48,269 nucleotides of DNA, taken from positions 1-48,269 of the IMG/VR virus record IMGVR_UViG_3300032240_002466. One strand, 5' to 3'. Shown piece after piece: positions 41,229 to 47,368 of the stretch. The notes under the pieces were generated by a model. The model was not told the origin of the DNA. It ran no database searches and saw nothing but the letters and a program-made list of their open reading frames with translations. The position numbers and the translations under genes were made by a program. Position 1 is the first letter of the stretch; each line of letters begins with the position of its first letter. This stretch comes from a virus.

Positions 41229-41236
41229 ATAAATAT
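41229..41236 (-). promoter_or_regulatory. Putative late promoter box
   Basis: ATATTTAT in gene sense, 16 nt before start 41212; probably serves both 41066 and 39970. Confidence 0.45.
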
Positions 41237-41243
41237 ACCTTAA

Positions 41244-41274
41244 AAACAAAAAAAGGGGTGATTAAAACCCCACA
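41244..41274 (-). terminator. Terminator of the MORN gene
   Basis: In gene sense GTGGGG, 7-nt loop, CACCCC plus seven T. Confidence 0.7.
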
Positions 41275-41299
41275 ATTTCAGATTCAGCAGTATAGAGTA

Positions 41300-42121
41300 T
41301 TAAAATAATCTTGAAAATGTTTTTTCACCAACCACCCCATCGGTAGGTAGTCCATTTTTACCTTGGAATTTCATAACCATTTTCTTTGTTTGATTTCCAA
41401 AGATACCATCAACAGTAAGGTCAGATAGACCAAGACTTAATTCTTTGTTTTTACCATTTAATAAACACTGAACATATTTTACAAGAGGACCTTGATTTTT
41501 TAATCCTATAACTAATTTACCTGAACTAAGATTATTAGTATTATAAACCGTTTGTTTATCGGCTTCTAACTTTAAAGAATCACAATCGTTACTTGGGGTA
41601 TTTGGAGTACTTGGGGTACTTGGGGTATCTTTACGATTAGGGTCGAATAATCCATTATAATCAGGGATTGTTAATTTTCCGTTTGACCATATACCTTTTT
41701 GAACTGTCCCGTTTTTTTGAGTATAAGTACCATACCCATTCCGTTCATCATTTTTTTGATATCCTACGAATGTTCCACAACAGGGGTTAGTTTCAGTTCC
41801 ATAACCATTTCTCTCATTGTTTTTAAATTCCCCAACATATTTAAACCCCGAAGATACCCATACAAAAGTCCCCTTACCTTCATATTTTGAATTAACCCAT
41901 TCTCCGTCATAATATGTAACTAAAACACCGTTTGCAGTACTATCCATTCTTCCACGTCCGTTTTCACAATTACCTTTTACACATTCATAACAAATATCAC
42001 TATTTTTTTCATCACATTCTTTTTGACCTTGTTTTAATTCATTAATTAATGGTTTAACATCACCAATGGTTGATTCCATTAAATCAAAAAATCTTTTTCT
42101 ATAATTCTCAATATTGTCCAT
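41300..42121 (-). CDS. MORN-repeat and peptidoglycan-binding protein with leader
   Basis: 273 aa from ATG 42121. The leader (MDNIENYRKRFFDLMES to 17) ends with GDVKPLINE and I-N-E at 26-28. A Cys-containing spacer (CYECVKGNCENGRG) follows. Three MORN-type repeats (about 68-150: YDGEWVNSKYEGKGTF, YVGEFKNNERNGYGT, FVGYQKNDERNGYGTYT) come next. After a Ser/Thr/Pro linker there is a PG_binding_1 domain (about 205-273: GPLVKYVQCLL, DGIFGNQTKKMVMKFQ). MORN repeats form extended beta sheets and contact membranes or other proteins. Likely virion-associated wall-contact protein. Confidence 0.85.
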   Translation of the reverse strand: MDNIENYRKRFFDLMESTIGDVKPLINELKQGQKECDEKNSDICYECVKGNCENGRGRMDSTANGVLVTYYDGEWVNSKYEGKGTFVWVSSGFKYVGEFKNNERNGYGTETNPCCGTFVGYQKNDERNGYGTYTQKNGTVQKGIWSNGKLTIPDYNGLFDPNRKDTPSTPSTPNTPSNDCDSLKLEADKQTVYNTNNLSSGKLVIGLKNQGPLVKYVQCLLNGKNKELSLGLSDLTVDGIFGNQTKKMVMKFQGKNGLPTDGVVGEKTFSRLF

Positions 42122-42125
42122 AACA

Positions 42126-42133
42126 ATAAATAC
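42126..42133 (-). promoter_or_regulatory. Putative late promoter box
   Basis: GTATTTAT in gene sense, 4 nt before start 42121. Confidence 0.45.
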
Positions 42134-42143
42134 ATCACAAAAC

Positions 42144-42186
42144 AAAAAAGGGGGTAGGGGGGATTGGAACAACGGAAAAAAAATTT
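42144..42186 (-). repeat. G-rich intergenic repeat, copy 1
   Basis: On the plus strand: A6, G5, TA, G6, ATTGGAACAACGG, A8, T-tract. It starts directly after the stop codon of the 42187 gene in the direction of transcription. Confidence 0.9.
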
Positions 42187-42468
42187 TTATAAATTATCGG
42201 AATACATAATCTTAACTCTGATGATGTTCTCAATACCGAGAAATTTAATTGTATCAGTAACCAATTCTTTTATCTCATTCCATCGTTCCCAATATTCCAT
42301 AAGGAATGTTTTAAAATCAATAATCAGGGTAACGTCATAAATTACACCACTTTCCCCATATGTGTAATCACGAAACGGATTCTTCTCTGAGCTCACATTA
42401 ATATCTCCAAACAATGGAAATTTCTTTTCCACAATATAACTAACGATTTTCTCAATGGGTTTTTGCAT
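42187..42468 (-). CDS. Unknown 93-aa protein
   Basis: Starts MQKPIEKIVSYIVEKKFPLF from ATG 42468; a longer open frame to 42576 would run through the repeat and promoter. Alpha/beta layout (IYDVTLIIDFKTFLMEYWER, then KFLGIENIIRVKIMYSD) like the small genes around 29.8-30.4 kb. Function unknown. Confidence 0.65.
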   Translation of the reverse strand: MQKPIEKIVSYIVEKKFPLFGDINVSSEKNPFRDYTYGESGVIYDVTLIIDFKTFLMEYWERWNEIKELVTDTIKFLGIENIIRVKIMYSDNL

Positions 42469-42476
42469 ATGAGATA

Positions 42477-42484
42477 CAAAGATA
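42477..42484 (-). promoter_or_regulatory. Host-type -7 box
   Basis: TATCTTTG in gene sense, 8 nt before start 42468; the -33 region falls in repeat copy 2 and has no TTG at the right distance. Confidence 0.45.
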
Positions 42485-42485
42485 C

Positions 42486-42530
42486 AAAAAAAAGGGGGTA
42501 GGGGGGATTGGAACAACGAAAAAAAAAATT
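42486..42530 (-). repeat. G-rich intergenic repeat, copy 2
   Basis: A8, G5, TA, G6, ATTGGAACAACG, A-tract, TTT. Like copy 1 it abuts a gene whose last sense codons are TTA TAA. It has one G fewer after AACAAC. Confidence 0.9.
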
Positions 42531-43150
42531 TATAAACTATTTTTAATTGAGTTATAAAAATAATTGCTAATATCATCAGGTGAAGTTATATTACGTCCAC
42601 TTAATTGTATCCTTAAACTTTTTATTAAATTAACAATTTGTGATTCAGGGACATTTTTATAAAATTCAGGTGATATAAATTTCCCATCAATCAATCCCAT
42701 TTTTTGTAGTTGTCTAATTTTTCTTGATGCAAAATTATCGGCAATTAGCTCTATCTCTTTCATAAACTTGGCACCATCATCAAGGGAGATTTCATCGTTA
42801 TAAAGCTCATACATTTTTTCCTCACCATATTTCTTATACTGATACTGATGAGCAACTTCGTGAAATATAACAAACAAAGCAAACTCTAATGGACGGCTAA
42901 GAACAATATTATTAATTAAGACCCCGTTATGTAAAGCAACACCCAACGCATTATATTTAAAATTAGCAAATTCTATTTTTTGACAATCTGATTTCTCTAT
43001 GAAGTCAACAACAAAATCAACCAATTCATCTGACATATCATATCTTGATTTTAAAGTATCAACAAAATCAACAAGATTGGTTGTCTCCTCGTTAATAACT
43101 CGTCTAACCAATTTAATCAAATCTGATTCTGTCAATATTATAGTTCTCAT
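42530..43150 (-). CDS. Leader-bearing HExxH zinc metallopeptidase
   Basis: 206 aa. Leader MRTIILTESDLIKLVRRVIN with I-N-E at 19-21. The zinc site is HEVAH at 97-101, with ELIADNFASRK (E134, D138) 33 residues later as third ligand region, the layout of gluzincin-type peptidases related to ImmA/IrrE and SprT-like enzymes. There is no signal peptide or membrane segment. If the leader targets it to the prohead, the protease would be injected into the host with the DNA. Confidence 0.82.
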   Translation of the reverse strand: MRTIILTESDLIKLVRRVINEETTNLVDFVDTLKSRYDMSDELVDFVVDFIEKSDCQKIEFANFKYNALGVALHNGVLINNIVLSRPLEFALFVIFHEVAHQYQYKKYGEEKMYELYNDEISLDDGAKFMKEIELIADNFASRKIRQLQKMGLIDGKFISPEFYKNVPESQIVNLIKSLRIQLSGRNITSPDDISNYFYNSIKNSL

Positions 43151-43156
43151 ATTACA

Positions 43157-43164
43157 ATAAATAC
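43157..43164 (-). promoter_or_regulatory. Putative late promoter box
   Basis: GTATTTAT in gene sense, 6 nt before start 43150. Confidence 0.45.
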
Positions 43165-43168
43165 CAGA

Positions 43169-43477
43169 TTACCAAATATAATCAAACTCACACCCATATG
43201 TCTTTTTAATGTAACGACCTATTGCGTCAGTAAATTCTTTTGAGTCAATACTAAAGAACTCCCACATAGTACCAAAATATTTTCCGTCAGTATAATAAGT
43301 GGAAGTATCAGATTCTGGATGACCAACCAACATCTCACCATCCCGATTAAATAATCCGTGCCACGTTTCACCATATCCACTAACATATTCATCACTCCAC
43401 TTGGCATCTTTAAACACCTTATCAAAATAACGTTTCATAACTTTGTCCAACTGTTCAGGCGTGATAATATATTTCAT
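43169..43477 (-). CDS. Unknown protein with MKYIIT start
   Basis: 102 aa. MKYIITPEQLDKVMKRYFDK is a shorter variant of the leader pattern without an [ILV]-x-E site. The rest has many aromatic residues (YGETWHGLFNRDGEMLVG, YFGTMWEFFS). Function unknown. Confidence 0.7.
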   Translation of the reverse strand: MKYIITPEQLDKVMKRYFDKVFKDAKWSDEYVSGYGETWHGLFNRDGEMLVGHPESDTSTYYTDGKYFGTMWEFFSIDSKEFTDAIGRYIKKTYGCEFDYIW

Positions 43478-43483
43478 ATTACA

Positions 43484-43491
43484 ATAAATAC
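43484..43491 (-). promoter_or_regulatory. Putative late promoter box
   Basis: GTATTTAT in gene sense, 6 nt before start 43477. Confidence 0.45.
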
Positions 43492-43502
43492 ATCAAAACA
43501 AA

Positions 43503-43527
43503 AAACCCCTCTTTATGGGAGGGGTTT
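43503..43527. terminator. Terminator of the 43550 gene
   Basis: AAACCCCTC, 7-nt loop, GAGGGGTTT. Confidence 0.8.
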
Positions 43528-43549
43528 ATAAAAAAATATTATATAATTA

Positions 43550-43867
43550 TTAATGTCCTTTTATTCTTTGCATAAGTGGGTCAACAACTCTTGAGTAGTC
43601 AGCTCCCAAATATTCTCTTAAAGCGGTTATCAAATCTTTACCGTTAGGTTTCCCATAAGTTCTTTGGATTTCTTTCCATCCTTCCTCGGTTTGAATCTGA
43701 TTTAAAATTGAGGCAACTTTGTCTTTACCTCCCTCTGTTTTGAACCCACCTAATCGGCCATCCAACTGCTTAGCCATTGTCCAATAATCCAATTCTTTTT
43801 GTTCACTTATAACTCTTTTAACAATCTTAACCAAATCGGTTTCTGTTAATCTAACAACTTTTTTCAT
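43550..43867 (-). CDS. Small leader-bearing protein
   Basis: 105 aa. Leader MKKVVRLTETDLVKIVKRVI with I-S-E at 20-22 followed by Q. The C-terminal helical domain (ASILNQIQTEEGWKEIQRTY, then LITALREYLGAD) resembles short helical repeats seen in other phage and gene-transfer-agent proteins. Function unknown. Confidence 0.75.
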   Translation of the reverse strand: MKKVVRLTETDLVKIVKRVISEQKELDYWTMAKQLDGRLGGFKTEGGKDKVASILNQIQTEEGWKEIQRTYGKPNGKDLITALREYLGADYSRVVDPLMQRIKGH

Positions 43868-43882
43868 ATTATTAATTTATAT

Positions 43883-43890
43883 ATAAATAT
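43883..43890 (-). promoter_or_regulatory. Putative late promoter box
   Basis: ATATTTAT in gene sense, 15 nt before start 43867. Confidence 0.4.
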
Positions 43891-43900
43891 ATCAAAAAAT

Positions 43901-43943
43901 AAAAAAGGGGGTAGGGGGATTGGAACAACGGAAAAAAAATTTT
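43901..43943 (-). repeat. G-rich intergenic repeat, copy 3
   Basis: A6, G5, TA, G5, ATTGGAACAACGG, A8, TTT. The second G-run is one base shorter than in copies 1 and 2. Confidence 0.9.
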
Positions 43944-43948
43944 AGAAA

Positions 43949-44491
43949 TTAATTTAATATATTAGTTTGATACTCCTCTTTATAAAGTTTTTCAAAATCA
44001 TCAATAATTTTGTTTTGAGCTTTTTCACTAATTCTTCCATTAATGGTCTTTTCCAATTTAGAATAGAATTCCTCTTCCCCATCAGGGTCGTTCATATAGT
44101 CCCACTTAATACGGTTTGTGGGATATGTGTTTCGTTTCCATATACCATTTTCTGTCTTATAATTAAAATTTACTTTATTAGGATTCCAAAAAATATTAAT
44201 CTCAACTTTGCCCGTAGATTTTTTTATATGATATGAAATAATCAAAGCCGGCTCATTCCTATTATATTTTGCAAGTTCAGAAGTTAATTTATTAGGATAA
44301 ATAAAAAATCCAGGATATTGCATCCAACCGTGGGTTCCAAATCTACCTTGAAACTTGGAGTTTAAAAAATTGGTTACGTCAGTTTCAATTGCACTTGAAA
44401 TGTCCGTCTTTAAAAAACTGATAGTGTCTTCGTGTTTTTTAATTAGTTTCCTCAATGCGGAATATTGTGCTTCAGTAATAATATATTTCAT
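43949..44491 (-). CDS. Unknown protein with MKYIITE start
   Basis: 180 aa. Begins MKYIITEAQYSALRKLIKKH; no [ILV]-x-E site directly after. Strand-rich middle (ALIISYHIKKSTGKVEINIF) and basic C-terminus. Function unknown. Confidence 0.7.
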   Translation of the reverse strand: MKYIITEAQYSALRKLIKKHEDTISFLKTDISSAIETDVTNFLNSKFQGRFGTHGWMQYPGFFIYPNKLTSELAKYNRNEPALIISYHIKKSTGKVEINIFWNPNKVNFNYKTENGIWKRNTYPTNRIKWDYMNDPDGEEEFYSKLEKTINGRISEKAQNKIIDDFEKLYKEEYQTNILN

Positions 44492-44497
44492 ATAAGA

Positions 44498-44505
44498 ATA
44501 AATAC
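44498..44505 (-). promoter_or_regulatory. Putative late promoter box
   Basis: GTATTTAT in gene sense, 6 nt before start 44491. Confidence 0.45.
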
Positions 44506-44514
44506 CTTAAAAAT

Positions 44515-44556
44515 AAAAAAGGGGGTTGGGGGGATTGGAACAACGGAAAAAAAATT
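44515..44556 (-). repeat. G-rich intergenic repeat, copy 4
   Basis: A6, G5, TT, G6, ATTGGAACAACGG, A8, TT. It has TT between the G-runs, as in copy 5 but unlike copies 1-3. It borders the 3' end of the HNH gene. Confidence 0.9.
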
Positions 44557-45448
44557 ATTTACGATTAAATTCAGGAAATGGTGATTCCCATAAACAAGAA
44601 ATGACAGGGACTGTATCGTTTTTAGATAAATTATCAAATGCCCACATAGGATTTAAATTCTGATAATTAAATAATTTTAATAACGTATCAGTATCACCGT
44701 TACTTAATGAACAAGGTAATATGTGGTCAATATGCCATTTCCCGTGATTATCCCAAGACATACCAAATAAAAATTGTTTCTCAATATGTTTTATAAATCC
44801 ATCAAAATCAATCCCTAAAATATCTTCGGTGCTCGGTTTAACATCAATATTATTTTTTTGTTTCTTAATGTATACCAATATTGATTTTCTTAAATGGGCT
44901 TTCATATACCTAAAAGTATCACTTTGTTGTTGGATGTATTCCTTCTTATAATCTCTAACCCTTTCAGAAGATTTCTCTTTATACCAATCCAAATTTTTAA
45001 CCCGATTATAATACTCCTTCTTCCTTAATTTATTTTTATCAAAATGTTTTTCCCTATATTTTTTATCAGACTCGCATTTACAATCACGGCAAATAGACAT
45101 CATACCATCTTTTTCCGATTTGTTTTTTCCAAAGTTTTCAAAAGGTAAATCTTGTTTACAAGCATAACATCTTTTAAATTTTGATTTACAACTATTACAC
45201 TTTGAATCAATTTTACAAGAACTCTTAACTACATTAAATTCATCAATTGATTTAACTTGATTACATTTTTCACAGTGAGACTCCGTTGGGAGTGTTTTTA
45301 AAAACTTAACTTCATTTCTTTTAGAAATAACTCTATCAGAGTTAGTACACTTTTTACATTTACTACTAATATATTTTCCACCTTTAATGTAGTATTTAGA
45401 TAAGTCTTTAAATTCATTACAAGATTTACATTGTCTTAAATTTTCCAT
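44555..45448 (-). CDS. HNH homing-type endonuclease with zinc-finger array
   Basis: 297 aa. The N-terminal half holds four or five CxxC pairs (CKSCNEF, CKKCTN, CEKCNQ, CNSCK, CYACKQ, CRDCK), so several zinc ribbons for DNA recognition. The C-terminal HNH core is HIDHILPCSLSNGDTD followed by FNYQNLNPMWAFDNLSKND, the pattern of free-standing phage homing nucleases. Such genes spread by cutting alleles that lack them. Repeat copies 4 and 5 flank it exactly. It has a host-type promoter. Confidence 0.88.
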   Translation of the reverse strand: MENLRQCKSCNEFKDLSKYYIKGGKYISSKCKKCTNSDRVISKRNEVKFLKTLPTESHCEKCNQVKSIDEFNVVKSSCKIDSKCNSCKSKFKRCYACKQDLPFENFGKNKSEKDGMMSICRDCKCESDKKYREKHFDKNKLRKKEYYNRVKNLDWYKEKSSERVRDYKKEYIQQQSDTFRYMKAHLRKSILVYIKKQKNNIDVKPSTEDILGIDFDGFIKHIEKQFLFGMSWDNHGKWHIDHILPCSLSNGDTDTLLKLFNYQNLNPMWAFDNLSKNDTVPVISCLWESPFPEFNRK

Positions 45449-45452
45449 AATA

Positions 45453-45460
45453 CAAAGATA
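45453..45460 (-). promoter_or_regulatory. Host-type -7 box of the HNH gene
   Basis: TATCTTTG in gene sense, 4 nt before start 45448; no TTG at -33, where repeat copy 5 lies. Confidence 0.5.
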
Positions 45461-45462
45461 AT

Positions 45463-45502
45463 AAAAAAGGGGGTTGGGGGGATTGGAACAACGGAAAAAA
45501 AT
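45463..45502 (-). repeat. G-rich intergenic repeat, copy 5
   Basis: A6, G5, TT, G6, ATTGGAACAACGG, A7, TT. Directly after the stop of the 45502 gene and upstream of the HNH gene. Confidence 0.9.
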
Positions 45503-45987
45503 TATTTTTTCATAAACATACTGAAGAACTCACTCTCATAATCACGTTTCTCAATGCTGATTCTTTTAACTTGAAACTTAATGAAATCATTGTCGGTATG
45601 CATCATAGAAAAAGCTGTGTTAATATCCTCACCCAACTTCTCAGGGGTGGAGACGTTCTTGGTATCCCAATGAAACTTAACATTCAATTTAACAAGATAA
45701 CTTGGAACAGGTTCAAAATCTATAGAACTATATTTAAAATTGTTTCTGTAACTATCAATCTCAATTGAAGAGATACCTGGTAAGTTCTTCTTAATAATCT
45801 TAAACAATAATTCAGGAAAAAACATTTCCCCCTTTCCGTTGGGGATATCCTGTCCATCACTATACGGATTATGACTTATTCCTCCTCCACTTACGTGATA
45901 ATCACCATATTCTCTTACAGTAGTTAATCCTCCATATGTTGAATTATCTATAATTGATTGACCAATGTTGTCTTCTTCAGGTTCCAT
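45502..45987 (-). CDS. Unknown 161-aa protein
   Basis: A Gly/Asn-rich N-terminal part (about 1-45) and an alpha/beta C-terminal domain (PELLFKIIKKNLPGISSIEI, YLVKLNVKFHWDTKN) similar in layout to the small protein at 42187. No recognised motif. Confidence 0.65.
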   Translation of the reverse strand: MEPEEDNIGQSIIDNSTYGGLTTVREYGDYHVSGGGISHNPYSDGQDIPNGKGEMFFPELLFKIIKKNLPGISSIEIDSYRNNFKYSSIDFEPVPSYLVKLNVKFHWDTKNVSTPEKLGEDINTAFSMMHTDNDFIKFQVKRISIEKRDYESEFFSMFMKK

Positions 45988-46001
45988 ATATATTTTTTTT
46001 A

Positions 46002-46032
46002 CAAAGATAAAACAATAATCTTAATTAATCAA
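46002..46032 (-). promoter_or_regulatory. Host-type promoter
   Basis: TTG, 20 bases, TATCTTTG; 14 nt before start 45987. Confidence 0.6.
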
Positions 46033-46289
46033 AAATTAATATTCCGATACAACCTCCTATATTCATCAAGGTCCTTTTTCACATTGATAACATACTGTCT
46101 AAAATCAATCTTCTCATCAAACCTAAACCTCTCATTCTCCTCTTCCCTTTGAAGTAAATTAATAATAGAATCATTAATCTCAGATAATATCTCCTGATAT
46201 ATTCTCTCCTTATCAATACACTCCTGTAACTCCGACCTCAAGTCAAAGATTTCACCTTCAAGTTCCTGTATTCTTTCATTGTCTTCCAT
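46029..46289 (-). CDS. Coiled-coil protein, 86 aa
   Basis: MEDNERIQELEGEIFDLRSE and following residues form a continuous heptad pattern; the C-terminal 20 residues are basic and aromatic (DEYRRLYRNINF). Probably a dimer; function unknown. Confidence 0.7.
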   Translation of the reverse strand: MEDNERIQELEGEIFDLRSELQECIDKERIYQEILSEINDSIINLLQREEENERFRFDEKIDFRQYVINVKKDLDEYRRLYRNINF

Positions 46290-46293
46290 AATA

Positions 46294-46324
46294 CAAAATT
46301 AGTAAAATTCCCAAAATTTTCCAA
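46294..46324 (-). promoter_or_regulatory. Host-type promoter
   Basis: TTG, 20 bases, TAATTTTG, ending 4 nt before start 46289. Confidence 0.6.
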
Positions 46325-46445
46325 AAATTTATTTTTACTTTTACCCACCTTTTATATATAAGGGGTCGTGTTCCATAAAAAAAGAAACCCCTCCGTTAAA
46401 GGAAGGGTCAGTCCAACAATACTATCATTGGAGAGGTTAATATAT

Positions 46446-46709
46446 TTAAACATACCGAAACTCCCATACCGCAATTGGGTCATAATTACCACCCGTTGGG
46501 AAAAATACCTTGAAGATAGAATCAAAATCATCCTCAAATTCCAAAGATACTCTAAACCCACCCGTATCAAAATAAAATATATAATCAGGTATTTCCTTAT
46601 CCCTAAATCTATATGTCTCAACCTCAACATACTTCACACCCTTAAACCAATCGTGTTTTGACATCTTCCTCTCAATCCAACCTTTTAAAAATTCAACCTT
46701 CTTATCCAT
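46446..46709 (-). CDS. Unknown 87-aa protein
   Basis: Basic N-terminal helix (MDKKVEFLKGWIERKMSKHD) and strand pairs (YVEVETYRFRDKEIPDYIFY). The minus frame is favoured over the overlapping plus frame by its ordinary amino-acid composition and its strand match with the neighbours. No clear promoter box is seen. Confidence 0.6.
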   Translation of the reverse strand: MDKKVEFLKGWIERKMSKHDWFKGVKYVEVETYRFRDKEIPDYIFYFDTGGFRVSLEFEDDFDSIFKVFFPTGGNYDPIAVWEFRYV

Positions 46710-46954
46710 TTCTATATTTTTTCCAAAAATTTATTTTTTAATATATACACTATGATAAATAGTAGGGTCCCCTTTCCATAAAAAATTTCCCAAAATTTTA
46801 TTGATGGGATTGTACCCCCCTTTTGACTGACAAAATGACCTATATAAGGGGGGATACGGGAGGGGGGTGTCAGTAGGGGGGAGGGGTAACCCCTATATCA
46901 GGGGGGAGTTATCAATAGTTATGAACAACTCCCCCCCACCATTATGTTAATAAG
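46710..46954. other. G-rich structured non-coding stretch
   Basis: 245 nt without a credible gene. It holds CCCCCCTT pairing with AAGGGGGG (46815-46853), a run of G-tracts from 46848 to 46886 able to form a G-quadruplex on the plus strand, and a 10-bp stem GGGGGGAGTT/AACTCCCCCC (46901-46936). Strikingly G-rich against an AT-rich genome. Confidence 0.7.
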
Positions 46955-47053
46955 TTATACCAACCCACAGGTACGTAGACATACTACGAGTGTTACCATA
47001 CATAGGACGTATAGTATGATTGCGGTGTTGGGGTTTAGACTGAATCGTTTCAT
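46955..47053 (-). CDS. 32-aa single-helix membrane peptide
   Basis: MKRFSLNPNTAIILYVLCMV continues through one hydrophobic helix to CLRTCGLV, with three Cys. It starts 4 nt after the stop of the 47058 gene, so it is probably the second gene of that transcript. Short, so moderately uncertain. Confidence 0.5.
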   Translation of the reverse strand: MKRFSLNPNTAIILYVLCMVTLVVCLRTCGLV

Positions 47054-47057
47054 TGTG

Positions 47058-47333
47058 TTATAGTTTAGATAGGTCGTATAGTATGTGGGTGATTTCATCT
47101 TTGTCTTGGTACTTCTTAACATCGTCGTAGTCAGTGAGGGAAATCCAATCACCTTGGTCACCCCACCAAGCAGCGACCTCAAAGGTATCAACACCATCAC
47201 CATATAATGTTGGACCACCGACGATGGATACTGTGATATTGTTTGGGAGTGTAAGTAAACCTTGTACACCACCCTTCACCACATTGTGGGGTTTGAATAC
47301 TATGTCCTTAAATGTATACACCTTTGATTTCAT
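47058..47333 (-). CDS. Conserved small phage-type protein
   Basis: 91 aa. YTFKDIVFKPHNVVKGGVQG, then NNITVSIVGGPTLYGDG and FEVAAWWGDQGDW, form a pattern (a short FxP-H segment, then G-rich strands) that I recall from uncharacterised proteins in T4-like phages. Two other open frames overlap it and are rejected. Function unknown. Confidence 0.7.
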   Translation of the reverse strand: MKSKVYTFKDIVFKPHNVVKGGVQGLLTLPNNITVSIVGGPTLYGDGVDTFEVAAWWGDQGDWISLTDYDDVKKYQDKDEITHILYDLSKL

Positions 47334-47337
47334 AATA

Positions 47338-47368
47338 CAAAGATAGTGAATTATTATTCCCCCACCAA
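47338..47368 (-). promoter_or_regulatory. Host-type promoter
   Basis: TTG, 20 bases, TATCTTTG, ending 4 nt before start 47333. Confidence 0.6.

Noticed and set aside
264-44505. T4 late promoters (TATAAATA)
   Set aside because: TATAAATA occurs before many genes, but in the gene's own sense the element reads TATTTATA. That is the opposite orientation, so I describe it as a separate box and do not claim a T4 gp55-type promoter.
42142-45502. CRISPR array or integron-like attC sites for the five repeats
   Set aside because: Spacing is irregular and gene-sized, no spacers are present, and the repeat has no inverted symmetry, no integrase gene nearby, and no CRISPR-type length.
46388-46410. Terminator after the 46446 gene
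   Set aside because: CCCCTCC and GGAAGGG pair with a mismatch and no T-run follows in gene sense; too weak to list.
46955-47272. 105-aa minus-strand open frame over the 47058 gene
   Set aside because: It overlaps the better-supported 47058-47333 gene in another frame; only its last 32 codons (from ATG 47053) look like a real membrane peptide.
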